64,000 nucleotides of DNA from Porodaedalea pini (taxonomy: Eukaryota; Basidiomycota; Agaricomycetes; Hymenochaetales; Hymenochaetaceae), in the NCBI GenBank assembly GCA_002794775.1, contig NBAY01000043.1, positions 310,001 through 374,000 on the forward strand, in the 5' to 3' direction. Numbering within the stretch: the first letter of the stretch is position 1; the number at the start of each line of letters is the position of its first letter. Of the stretch, positions 11,344 to 22,939 are shown piece after piece. The notes beneath the pieces were generated by a model. The model saw only the letters and a list, made by a program, of their open reading frames with translations, was not told the origin of the DNA and did no database searches. The translations under genes and the position numbers were made by a program.

Positions 11344-14300
11344 TTACCCCCCCCTCAAGGTTGGGCGTCCCGACCAACCAAGATCACAGTCATCTGGTTT
11401 GGTGTCAATGAAGAGTGGACAGAGTCATTGGTGAGGAATGTCGAGTTTTCGAGGAGCGCTGGGGTGTTTTCGATAGAATTCAGTGATCGCCTCCTTTGCA
11501 TTCTCAACGAAGTCTGTCTCAGGTTGCCAAGTCGGTTCATTGTATCCGACCCACTTGACGAGGTACTGCAGTTTTCCTCAATGCAGATGTGAGTTGATGA
11601 CCTCCTCGACCTCATATTCCTCCTCATTGTCAACAATCTCTGGTGGTGGCAGTGACTGCTGCTTCTGGCCTTTGAAGGATGGTTTGATAGTGGGCTTTAG
11701 TAGAGCTTCGTTGAAGACAGGGTGGACCTTTTTCCATCACTTTGGGAGCTTGAGCTTATACACACTTGCTCCCACCTTGTCGATAATGTCAAAGGGACCG
11801 TACCACTTGTCCACAAGCTTCTTCATTGGTGAATCTGTGCTGATGTTTCGCCCATCGAGGAAGACCTTGTCTCCCACCTTGTACTCCACTGATGTTCCTG
11901 CCATCCGGTCATGGTAGCATTTCATGTCCTCAGCTGCCTTGACCAGGTTGTCTTTTGCAACACGATGAGTCTCCTTGATGTGCTTTGCAAATTCTTCTGC
12001 TGACATGTTGGTAGAGGAGGTTTGCATCGTGTCAAAGCTTAGAGGGTGACGTCCTGTATTTGCATAGAAGGGGGACATCTTTGTTGCCGAGTGTTTGTGG
12101 TTGTTGTATGCAAACTCTGCAAGGGGGAGCCAGTCCTTCCAGTCCGATTGCCAATGGTTAACGAAGAGCCTAAGGTACTGTTTGAGCTCTTGGTTAATGT
12201 GTTCCGTCTGACCGTCCATCTGCGGGTGATATGCTGTTGATGGGTTGCCTTCGATGTGCAGGAGTTTGTATAGCTCCTTCATCATTGACACGTCGAACTG
12301 CGTGCCATGGTCATGGATAATCTTCTTCGGTAGGCCATGGAGGTGGAAGACATGGTCGCGGTACAACTGAGCCATGCCTTCCGCTGACAGCTTTGTCATC
12401 ATCGGGATCGCATGCATCTGCTTCAAGAATCTATCCACGAAGACGCAGATCGCATTATGTCCCTTTGAGTCTGGGAGCTCTCCAATGAGATCGACCATAA
12501 CAATTTCCCAAGGACCCTCAGGGACTGCATTTGGGTGGAGTGGCCTTGACCTTGACGCCCTCAGAGCCTTTGTTTTCTGACAGCGATCACACCCTCGGAC
12601 ATATGCTTGGACGTTGGAGAACATCGTCGTCCACCAGAAATCTTGACGGACAAGCTCCACCATTTTTGATGCTCCTGGGTGCCCAGCCAGTACCGATGTG
12701 GAGATCCTGATGCCGCTGGCCTCAGAATCAGCTCTATTAGGTTCGACTCGACTCAGGACAGTCTTACAAGTATCCCTGACGCATTTCAGGACAGTTTCAG
12801 TGTTTGGCTGGATTAACTCAATGCATACAGCTTGGTTCTGCACCAGTGAGCCACCAAAGTCCATTTTGGGTCACATCTGGTATTGTTCCGAGCCTCCCAA
12901 AGCTTAATTACTCATGTTCCTGAGTTCCGGCTCCGAGTTCTGGCTATTTGGTGTTGTTTGGCTAGAGCCTCTGGTCTGTCTTTGTGTCCTTTGTATGCCG
13001 CTCAGAGGCTCAACCCTCTGTTGGTTATTTAAACACTCATGTAAATGTCTTAAAAATAGAAGTTTAGTTCCCCTGAGTCAGTCCCAGTCTTTAGTTCTCG
13101 TCTCCGTCGCCGTTCAGTGTCGTTCCGTCCGTTCCGTCTCGAGTCCCATTTTCGGCCAAATCTTGCTTTTGCTATATCGCCCTCAGTTCTTAACCGATTC
13201 TCGAGCTCTCTTCAGATTCTTAATCTCGTCGAAAATCGCTTTCGAACACTGTCTTTTCTTGCACAATTCCGACCCCGCGTCGTAGAGCTACAAAAATAGC
13301 TTTTGGTTCCGGGAGTTCCATGCGTTCCGCCAGCCGCAACCAGTGCAACTGCCATATCTCCGTCAATTCTGCACCGCATCTCGAGATCTTTTCAGATTCA
13401 GAATCGTCTCGACGAATAGTTTCGATTACTGTCTTCACTGGCAAGTTTCCGAGCCCGGGTTGTCAAGATCGTAGTCACTCTTTGTTCTCCGACCACATTT
13501 AGGCATGTTTTGCCGGTCGTCCTTTGTACTCACGTCCTTGAGTCGACACCTAGTCCCGAGTATTCCCCTACACTTCCCTACACTTCCTGATACTATCCCC
13601 TCCATCAGACACATTAGAGTGAACCCCCAGTGGCCGAACTCAACCAGGTCCGAGTCTGCCAGTAGACCGTACCATCACCTTACACCAAGTCGTGACACTC
13701 CCGCAACACAGATTCTTTTATCATCGATGGGACGTATATCTTGCCTTTCATTTGCCACAAACTGTCGACCTCTGTCATCCCTGTTGGCCTCTCCGACTCG
13801 TCCTGCACTCTCTGCGCCTCACCCACTCGTTCCAACACTTCATCACGTGATGTCCTTACCACCCCGTGGTTCAGCCACTTCTTTTTGATGAAAATGACTC
13901 CGTCATTGTCATCCTTGCCCTCATTGTAGCCTGCCTTGTGTGACAGTAGGTCTGCCTTGCCCATCGTCTTCCCCGATTTGTGCTCGAGGTGGAAGTCAAA
14001 TTCCTTGAGCTCTGTCCACCAGCGAGCTTGACGATAGCTCAGTTTTTGTGCTGACCTGAAGTAGGTGAGGTTGGCGTGGTTGGACCAGATCTCGATCTTG
14101 TGACAGGCACTGAGAAGGTACTGCCTCCACTCCTTGAGTGCCAAAACGATCGTGAGCATCTCCTTGTCATAGATCTCATAGTTTTGTTCTGCCAGCAGGA
14201 GCGCTTCTGACCTGTAGGCGACTACCCTCCACTTGTCTTCCTGCTTCTGCAACAACACACCTCCAAGTGCGAAGTTTGACGAGTCTGCTTCGACACAGAA

Positions 14301-15900
14301 AATGCCCTCATCGTTCACGATGGCCAGGACTGGAGGTGAGCAGAGATGTCATCTCAACTCCTCAAACGCCTCCTGCTGTTCGGTCTCCCATACCCAGTCC
14401 TTCTTGCCCATCAGCGACATCAGCGGATGGACTACCCTGCTGTAGTCCTTGATGAACCATCACAGCCAGTTGCCCATGCCGAGAAATTGTTGCAGTTGTT
14501 TGAGGTTTCACGGGACTGGCCAGTCTGTGATCACCTCTGTCCTTGCTGGATCAGCCCTGATCTCACCATTGCCAACGATGTGACCGAGGTATTTCACAGT
14601 CTTGGCATCGAACTCGCACTTCTCCAGCTTCAGGTACAGGCCGTTCTCTTGCAAGATCTGAAGGACACGCCTCGACATCTCGATATGTTCCTCAAGATTT
14701 TGTGAGAGGATGAGGATGTCATTGAGGTAGACAATGATCAAGTTATCATAGATCAGTCCCTTGAAGATGTGGTTGACGAATGCCTGGAACATCACCGGTG
14801 TGTTGCAAAGACCAAAGAATATGACCGTCAGCTCGAAGAGACCTATATTCATGCAAAAAGCTGCTTTCCACTCGTCGCCTTCACGGATCCGGACGTTGTA
14901 GTACCCCCATCGGAGGTCAAGTTTGGTGATGAACTTTGCCTTCTTGACCTTGTCGACAAGTTCATCAATGAGGGGGAGAGGGTACTTGTTCTTGATCGTT
15001 CCCTCATTAAGCTTCCGGTAGTCCTGAACCGGGCATAGAGACTTGTTGGCCTTCTTGATGAAGAAGAAGGGTGACACCATCAGCAAAATCGACTTTTGTA
15101 TGTGACCTGACTTTAGGTTCTCCTCAAGGAAATCCTTCAATGACTCCTGTTCCATTGGTGTCAGTGGGTAGATCTTACAGTTGCTGGGTTTGAAGTTGGG
15201 TTTTAGGTCGATAACGTGGTCCTAGGGGCGGTGTTCCAGTAGTTTCTTGAATCCCTTCTCTGAGAAGACATCTGTGTAGTCATTGAGATATGCAGGCCAG
15301 GACACCTTGTCCATTCACACTTCTCGTACCCTTCTCATTTCTTCCACAGCTTCCTTCTCGATTGCACATTCCTCTGGACAGTGGGTAAATTCAATCAAAC
15401 CTGTCTTCCAGTCGACTTTTGGGTTGTGGTGTCGAAGCCAGTTGTAGCCAAGGAAGATGTTTGATGACACCAGGGGCATTACCACAAGGACGATCCTTTC
15501 CTTGTGGTGTCCAATCATTAGTTCAATGTCGACATAGTTCTCAATCAATCTGGCCTCGTTGTGCATGCCGTCTGCATTGAGCACCGTGAGGGGTCTGATG
15601 TATTGCTTGGTTTCTAACCCATACCGTTCCACAAACCTCACGTCGATGCACGATCCCGTACATCCTGAATCCACAAGGGTGTGTGTGTCCACCTCTCTCA
15701 TTTCACCCACCACACTGTGTCCAACATTCAGGAGGAGGTCCAGCTGGCGTCCACCAGTTCCCCTCATGAACAGCTGCTCATACTCGTCATTCTCACTCAC
15801 ACCGGTGGGGGTTTCATAGTTGGGAAAACCATCGACACTGTTTGCATCTACATATTGTACAGGCGGTTGGTTATATTTTAACGAGTCTGAACTTGAAACC
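11344..15900 (-). pseudogene. pol: Element B pol pseudogene (protease to chromodomain)
   Basis: 15315-15800 holds the protease with an intact DSG (VDSGCTGSCIDVRFVERYGL). 14508-15155 holds RT, whose catalytic box reads YLND instead of YLDD. 13680-14318 holds RNase H (VEADSSNFALGGVL). 11737-12705 holds the integrase zinc finger and DDE core (CDRCQKTK, DHGTQFD, DGQTEHINQE), and the C-terminus carries a chromodomain (GKLQYLVKWVGYNEPTWQPE). Several stops interrupt it; those before NLKQLQ and before GKLQYL are shared with C. The gene ends with TAA at the polypurine tract. Confidence 0.9.
12697..13684. mobile_element. Solo LTR (988 bp) of an unrelated family inside B pol
   Basis: C has an uninterrupted frame from ECHDSV into LAGHPGAS, but B has 988 extra bases exactly there. 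The insert begins TGTGG, ends TTACA, and is flanked by 4-bp direct repeats CCGA (12693-12696) and CCAA (13685-13688) that differ at a CpG. It has no long ORF. It has a TATA-like TTATTTAAA near 13024 and two diverged copies of a CpG-rich block (about 13195-13275 and 13375-13460). This fits a solo LTR left by LTR-LTR recombination; orientation is unknown. Confidence 0.7.
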
Positions 15901-15989
15901 CCTTGAACTTCTCAGTCAGTCGCCCCGATGGCTACACCTGACCACTCACAAAATCCTGTGAGTCGACGACCTCTTCATCATCTCCTTCC

Positions 15990-17119
15990 TCCACATAGTC
16001 CTCCACTGTCATCCTTCGAGTGTCTACGACTTCCTTGAATGCCTATTCCTTCATTGCACCTAGCTCATTGGCCAGGAGGCGACGTTCACCTGGTGCCATC
16101 ATCTGCAGCATGCGCTGCACGATCCCCTATCCCTGTGGGCACTTGTCCTTGAAGTGACCCAGCTGGCCACAGATCCAGCACACTCGTCGGCGTTGCACCT
16201 CATTCATTGAGATGTCCATAGGCTGACCAGCACCGCTGAAGGTGACGCCGGTCGCATTGTGTTTGTCAATGTGGGGGGCTGCCACCTTGTGACAAGCCGG
16301 GGGCACCTGTTGCTGCTGCGGGCATGGTGGGAGCGGAAATGTGTGGCCTCGTTGGATGGCATGGATCTGTTGTTCGCCCCAGTCGATCTCGATCACCTTC
16401 TTCTTCCAGTCGTTGTACATTGTCGGGACTGGCATTGACCTCAACACTCCACAAACCACCTCGATGTTCATTGCCCTCTTCAGGTGGTTGCAGATGATGC
16501 CATTGTCCATTAGACCCGCTCTCGTGATGACAACATCAAGATCCTGGAAGAACTCATTGGCAGTGAGGTCCTTCTAAACCTTGGTTCAAAACTTTGCTAG
16601 CACCTTTTCCTTCCAGTTCGGGTCATCAAATGAGGCATCCAGGCATTCTTGAAACCTGGTCCAACTGTCAGTGAAGGTTATGATGCTGGCCATCATTGAT
16701 TCCTCCACGTAGTTTTGTGCCCATGTCGCCGCATTGCCGCCCTTGAGGTAAGAGAGGGCAACATAGATCTTGCTATCCGATGTCGGGTATCAGCTCAGGT
16801 TTGCTGAGACAAAGAGGAGGATCTCACATTTGAAGTCCAGGTAGTCGTCGCTGCCAGTGAATTCACATGGCCGGGCAACGTCAATGTTGGGGGTCAGGGC
16901 TACGGGAGCGGGAGCGGCTGGAGCATTTGCTGCATGATGGGCGAAGGTGCCCGTGATGATTGCCATGATCTGCTCCATCTGCTGCTGACTGAAACCTCCT
17001 GCCGACATTGCAGGTTCGGGCGTAGGCGTCGAAGGTTCAGGGGGGGTTGGCTGCAAAGGGTCTCTGCGGGTCTCGCGGTAAGGGCCTGGAGTCAGAGGCA
17101 GAAGGACTGTGGATGTCAA
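15990..17119 (-). pseudogene. gag: Element B gag pseudogene
   Basis: Minus-strand frame starting near 17119 (TPGPYRETRRDPLQPTPPEP), with gag core SDDYLDFKCEILLF and a CX2CX4HX4C zinc knuckle (CWICGQLGHFKDKC) near 16140-16180. It is collinear with the C gag at 47318-48574. In-frame stops include TGA at 16790-16792, shared in position with C, plus further TGA and TAG codons. Confidence 0.85.
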
Positions 17120-17707
17120 TGGTGCAGGTGATGATGGAGCAGCCGGGGGCCACCTCGCTCTCCTTCCTTGTTCGTCTGATGAATACCAGCTGTGCCGGAC
17201 TTCACTCCACCAGATATCATGTATGACACCGCTGTTGTTGGTCGCGACATAGCCTGGTCGGTCTGGATTCCAACGTGCCGATGCAGGGAGAGCCCATTGT
17301 TGTTCGTCAGTGAGATCTATTTTGATGACGGTGGGGGGATAGGGATCGGTTGTGCATTTGATCCAGGGTTATACCAACGTTGAACGGGTTCATCAGCAAA
17401 ATTGATGATGAGGCAGAACAACACGGCTGAGATAACAATTGACAATGATGTTGATGACTGGACACGTAACGTCACCCACGTCCAAGTTAAGTGGTTCCTC
17501 CACCAAAGGGAGATGCGGAGAGCCAGGGTCAGAAAAAAGTCAGCTGAGAGTGTTATGTAATACACAAACATCTGAAAATGTCTGGGCAGGGTTGAGGGTT
17601 GTTGTTTAGGGGGTTTACACATCAAGTCCGTCGAGGGGAGCGCTCCTCTAGACTGAGTGAAGGCAAGTCGGCAGCGACAATGTACGCTGGGGATGAGCCT
17701 GGGTGGG

Positions 17708-17718
17708 GTTCTGCTTTT
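17708..17718 (-). other. Self-priming site of element B
   Basis: Minus-strand AAAAGCAGAAC, one base inside the 5' LTR. Its exact complement GTTCTGCTTTT lies in the LTR, starting at 17860 on the minus strand, 33 bp downstream of TATATAAGG. The same arrangement is found in C, and it matches the Tf1/sushi-type self-priming mechanism. Confidence 0.75.
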
Positions 17719-17719
17719 A

Positions 17720-18091
17720 TGTTAGGTGGGAGTCCGGGAGATGACTCGGACTGGGCAGGCCTCGGTTGACTGTCATCTGGGATGTGCTATACTCGAGCGG
17801 GGACTTGGGACACACTATACTCAGGCTAGGTCGTCATGGAGGTAAGAGGAAAAGCAGAACAGGTGTTCAGATGCGATTACTCTTCCTTATATACAGTGAT
17901 CACCTTGTGAGAACTGGTTGCCCCATTGTCTAAGATTACATAAAGGGAGCGGAATGGAACAAATGAAGGTCATGTGAAAAGAGTGTGGGAAATGATTGAA
18001 AAAGATGATTAATTATAATGAAAAGGAGTGATTAAAAGAAAAGAAATGATAAAAAGGAAAATAAAAGAAGGGAAAAGTTCGAGTCCTGACA
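17720..18091 (-). repeat. 5' LTR of element B (372 bp)
   Basis: Same ends as the 10904 copy. Compared with it there are nine CpG-type base differences, two transversions and a 68-bp deletion. A minus-strand TATATAAGG box lies at 17885-17893. Confidence 0.93.
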
Positions 18092-18096
18092 CTACA

Positions 18097-21000
18097 CAGG
18101 TCACCACTACATTGAGTACAAGTAAGTCAATTTGTTTTGCAATACCTTTGAATATCACTTACCCTATCATTATAGAGATGGAATGGTAAATTCTTTGAGA
18201 AAGCACCTCTCTCAAGCCTTGGCCTTCGAATGCAGCTTGGCCATAGTGGACACTCATGCTCGAAGCCGGCTGCAGGTTCTAAGAAATTCCTTGTGATGGA
18301 TGTGAGCGGCTTTCATTTTGTCAACGTAGACTTCTGTGATTGTGGCCTAGGACCACCTCATTATATCCAACTTCTGCGAGCTAGGCTATTCCCAACGACA
18401 ACCAACCGCCCTCAAACTGCATATACATTCAACGTTCTGGATACCTTTGAGGAGCTTTCACTACAAGGCAAGACAAATGTCTACAATTTTTACAATGCTA
18501 TTGTCTACAAGACGAACAAAAGCGAGCCGACTACATTTGTGAGTTATCTACATCGCTTCTTTGTAGTGTCACTCAACTGGTAATTAGCACAGATATAAAG
18601 ATTTCACATTTTCAGTACGCCTCTGGCATCACCTTCTCATGCTCAAGCGTGCTGGTCATGGCCATGATCCAGTGGGTGCAAGTGCAACCCAGAGAGGTGA
18701 GCTCGCTGTCGAATGCCCTGCCTGCCCACACCTGAACCACAACCTTCTGGCTGACTGGAAAGCAGCTTCAGATGACCACAGGTAAGGAGACATCCTTGTC
18801 TCATACTTCTTTGCACTGATTAACCATTTAGATGGCTCTACACACAATTCTTAGCTGTTGATGCGAACTTCAAGCTCAAACTGAAAGATAGGGGCCTTTG
18901 CAATGTGGAGCTTGCACCGGGATGGGCTTACTTTGTTGAGGAGGAAGAATATCAGAAAACGGTGGTCTCATTTGCAGATGAAGTTGAAGTATGTGTTATA
19001 TATGTAGTAGTCCTGCTCGATTCACTTATTTCCTCCTATCTAGATGAATACCTGTCGATCTCAGCACAATGCAATTCTTGCCACAAACCTCCAGAATATA
19101 CATGAGTATAAGGCCAGCGGAACTGGCACAGTTGTATGCAGACAGCACTCATTAATGTGCAAAAGCGGGGTCGGCGATCTTCAGCGTGGCGAAAGGTATG
19201 TACTCATTTCAACTATTCTTCTATATTATAACTTATTATATTTGTACTAGGTATGCAAACATGGACTACATTGTCTTGTCGGCCCTTGAAAACTCAGTGG
19301 CCTGCGATCTCCTTATCTCATATGATATCGGGTGTCAATGGTCGAAGAACCTTGCAAAATGCATCCCATGTTATCCAGAGTGCCTTTGTATTGATATCGA
19401 AAACATCTGACTTTGTACTGTTGTTCCAAAGTTTCATCTCCCAGCGCATGGACCTCAATGCCAAACTCATTTTTTGCTCAACTTCATTCCAAAGGTTGGA
19501 TGGACATATGGTGAAGGTGTTGAGTCAGAGTGGGCTCATATCAATGGTACGGCTACCAGTACACATGAGATGGTGCCAGCTGTCTGACACAAAGTGCTGA
19601 ATGACCACTGGGGTGCATGGAATTGGAAGAAGATTCTTGGGTTTGGTAAGTTGATTTTCATTGTTTATATTGCTTACCTATGCTCACTGTTCACTTACTA
19701 GGGAATTACTTCCTCAAGAAGCTAGATGAAGCCATCAAATGGTGCATGGAGCACCAGTTGACTCTCATGTCGATGTCAGCGAATGTCCCATTTGAAATGG
19801 TCCAGAAGTGGGACACAATGATATCTGCATGGAATGATAACCAAGATGTGGAGGACCCATATGCAGAGCCACTCATAGGTGTGTTTGAACCTTTCAACTT
19901 CTCAGACCTTGGTGAGCTATAGCTAAAGATCTTCTCCCAGAAACAACTATGAATGATGTTCAAAAGGAATTTGCCGATGAGGATGCTGAGGATGCTAGGA
20001 AGGAAACGGCGAGTATTCATGCAGTGACTGCCTGCACCTTTCTCAGTATTGGTTTAGAGCTGGAGGAGAGACAGTACGTCTCATACTTATTTTATTTTAT
20101 TAGTACTTACAAGGGCTTTTCTAGACGAGCATTTCGTGTAAGCCCAAAGTTCAGAAACACACGGATGAGCCTACTTGCAGCGAATGTACAAAATATGTGT
20201 ACAAGCCTCTACTGACAAATTGTACAATGGCGCCAGGTGCAAGACATTCATATGCTGGGAGTTGCTGCACATAGGCAGCAGGCGGTCATTTCAAGCAAAG
20301 AGGCTTTAGAAGATGCACCTGATCATTCAGCCATAGTAGACATAGCCAGGGATGGGAGCATTCAGGAGCACGCTGAGCTTGTCCCTCTCCTCCTACCATC
20401 TGCACTTCCTCACCTTGCATCGCCAATGCTCCGTGAACTCGAAGTCCAACCACAAAAAGCTCAAGCAGATGATGCCCTAGCATCCATCTGCCAACTCCGC
20501 AGGACAATGTTGGGACTCTCAGCCTTCAAATGCCTGAATGTCAATGGATCAGGGAACAAGTTGAATACGCACATGCAAGTACTATACTGCAAGTTTCAAG
20601 TGAAGATCAAGCTCGTGGTACAGCATTATTGCATCTCTTGTATCGCTCTCATCAGCCTCCAACCAGACAAGGACTGGGCCACACAGCTTAATGAGCTGAG
20701 GGATGAAGACATCCGAGGACCCAATCGTGACAATGAGGACATCAAGAAACAAAAGAAGAACATGCCGGATGAGGGACACTATCAACCATCCTGGATATGG
20801 CTTGTTCCAGGCGCCAATGTGAATCTTGATGGGTCCTCTATCGAGTTGGGCAATAGCATGCAGGTCGAGTGGGCAAAAATGAAGGCTCGGGTGATGAGAT
20901 GGGAGGAGGAGGTCGAGCTCCTTTGTGAGGAAATGCATCGCATCCTTGCATTTTTTGATTGGAAGGCAAGATGGTGGTTAGAGAAATCTGCACTCCATTC

Positions 21001-21446
21001 ATTCCAATGTATCTCAGGCAACTCTCAATGGTATCAGCACCTATGCAGCTAAGCAGAGCAAAGTTTATACAGGGCTGGCCATTACTTTTTCTCACCAGTG
21101 GATTCCTTGTCTTCAGGTGCTCGAACGCATACTAACTTGGGTCACTAGTGAGCACCGGCAAGCAGCTCGAAGACGGCTGAACACTTTCATGGCTTCTCCT
21201 ACACTAGACTCTCGTACTCCAGAGTGAAGAGGTCAATCACAGATCCTGTGTAGTGATGTGTTGGAGGAAAATGAGGCTGACAACCTTGAGGATGACATAG
21301 AGTATGACAAGGGAGATATTTGCATGGAAATTCCTGGTGATTTGGCCCTCAAAGCAAATGATGTTTTTAACGAAGATGACTTGCTCACTTTTGGAGAGGA
21401 GGACATACTCGATCCTTATTTTCATGATGTATCCATTGATATCTAG
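18097..21446 (+). pseudogene. KDZ-type DNA transposase pseudogene (CxC2-like plus KDZ domain)
   Basis: A multi-exon gene with short GT-AG introns (for example in 18122-18175, 18783-18831, 18990-19044, 19197-19251). Exons give WNGKFFEKAPLSSLGLRMQL and the CxC2-like segment, then VDANFKLKLKDRGL, MDYIVLSALENS, YDIGCQWSKNL, VPKFHLPAHGPQC, GEGVESEWAHINGTATSTHE and a long C-terminal helical part (EEVELLCEEMHRILAFF). These are hallmarks of Kyakuja-Dileera-Zisupton transposases, and the presumed catalytic Asp and Glu positions are kept. In-frame TGA codons (after CIDIENI, VPAV and RTPE) and a frame change near 21040 break it. Its 5' part is missing because F sits immediately upstream. Confidence 0.85.
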
Positions 21447-21469
21447 CTTGTTTACTGCACCAGTGCCAC

Positions 21470-22090
21470 TGCCAGACTTGCTACTAGTAGAATATAGTAT
21501 TATATTATTATTATATAATTTATAACCTTGGTCCATGCATTATAGAATAGGGCCATGCATTTTCATAAGATTATATTATGAGGCTAGGGCTTTGTATAAT
21601 AGTATAATAAGCCATTCCCACCATAAAGTTGCTTGCCTGGCGATTCTGAAAAACAAGACCAGCTCTTTCTTTTATAGAATAATGACAGTGGAGCAACCAC
21701 GGCTCACAAAATATGACTAGATCATTGTATAATGATTTAAACTATCTGTCTATTTCATAAAATCACTCTTCTGAATACAATTATGTCCACACTCTTCAGT
21801 CCCATGCGCTATGCAGTAAGCTATGCACCACATATACCTTCAGTCTGAACTTCCTCCTTATTCAGTCATACTGTATCCCAAGGAACTACTCAATTTGTGC
21901 TGCATGCAAACTTTTGTCTTTGGCAGACAGGCAGTCCCAGTCAAGACTGCAGTCAATTTTCCAGACTTCATCGAGTGACACAGATCTCTGCTCACTGCAG
22001 GCTGGATTTGGCATTGGTGAGACAGGAGTAAGTAGTGTCCTTAGGTTTGTAGGATAGTATCATTTGCCCTCACGCTATCATTGTATTTTA
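21470..22090. repeat. AT-rich degenerate repeat, left part
   Basis: No gene seen. Short motifs such as TATAATAG, CATAAAAT and GAATAA recur at irregular spacing. A 17-bp string TGGAGCAACCACGGCTC at 21689-21705 recurs exactly at 24053-24069. Confidence 0.5.
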
Positions 22091-22939
22091 CAGCCTTTTT
22101 CATAAGTCCTGCAACACGTGCATGTCACGTGAAGTGAGCCGCGTCAGAGCCAAAGTGTCGAAAATTTAGAATGAATGCCTATTTTCTCTGTGAATTCTGC
22201 ACAGAACCTGCTCATTAAGTACTCAAAAAAAAGGCACGGTTCTCAGGAGAAGAAATATGTAAAATAGGGAGCAATAAATTGACTGTGTAGGCAGGTGGAG
22301 ATCAAACAAGTGCAGCTGGTCTGTTCTCTCACCCATTTCCACCAAGATTCAAAAATTATGGCTCCCCTACATCTACCTATAAAATTCTTTCCTATGTCTG
22401 TAAATTAAGTATATGACTATATCAACATCTCCTGGAAGTTTGAAGCCAATCTGTTCAGTATTCATGGTGCAGCAGCAAGATTTGTGTTCCACTTCAAGCT
22501 CTTTCCACCCTCCTTTTCTCACAACAGGTCTTGCAGAGTAGAACACAAATCTTGCTGCTGCACCATGAATACTGAACAGATTGGCTTCAAACTTCCAGGA
22601 GATGTTGATATAGTCATATACTTAATTTACAGACATAGGAAAGAATTTTATAGGTAGATGTAGGGGAGCCATAATTTTTGAATCTTGGTGGAAATGGGTG
22701 AGAGAACAGACCAGCTGCACTTGTTTGATCTCCACCTGCCTACACAGTCAATTTATTGCTCCCTATTTTACATATTTCTTCTCCTGAGAACCGTGCCTTT
22801 TTTTTGAGTACTTAATGAGCAGGTTCTGTGCAGAATTCACAGAGAAAATAGGCATTCATTCTAAATTTTCGACACTTTGGCTCTGACGCGGCTCACTTCA
22901 CGTGACATGCACGTGTTGCAGGACTTATGAAAAAGGCTG
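22091..22939. mobile_element. Foldback element, copy 1 (849 bp, 403-bp inverted arms)
   Basis: A nearly perfect palindrome: arms 22091-22493 and 22537-22939 with a 43-bp loop. Ends read CAGCCTTTTTCATAAG and its complement, flanked by TA on both sides, which fits a TA target duplication. No ORF, so it is non-autonomous. A second copy of exactly the same length is at 53276-54124, with the loop in the opposite orientation. The outer arms carry CACGTGCATGTCACGTG. Confidence 0.9.

Larger units (their letters stand above)
10904..18091 (-). mobile_element. Element B: Ty3/gypsy chromovirus, same family as C
   Basis: A complete minus-strand element with LTRs at 17720-18091 (5') and 10904-11343 (3') flanked by the exact 5-bp duplication CTACA (10899-10903 and 18092-18096). 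Between them lie gag, protease, RT, RNase H, integrase and chromodomain in Ty3/gypsy order, collinear with C. It is interrupted by a 988-bp solo LTR at 12697-13684 and by several stop codons, so it is inactive. It inserted into the 3' edge of the F LTR. Confidence 0.95.

Noticed and set aside
12914..13285. Plus-strand ORFs within the 988-bp insert
   Set aside because: They lie inside a solo LTR and show no protein-like features.
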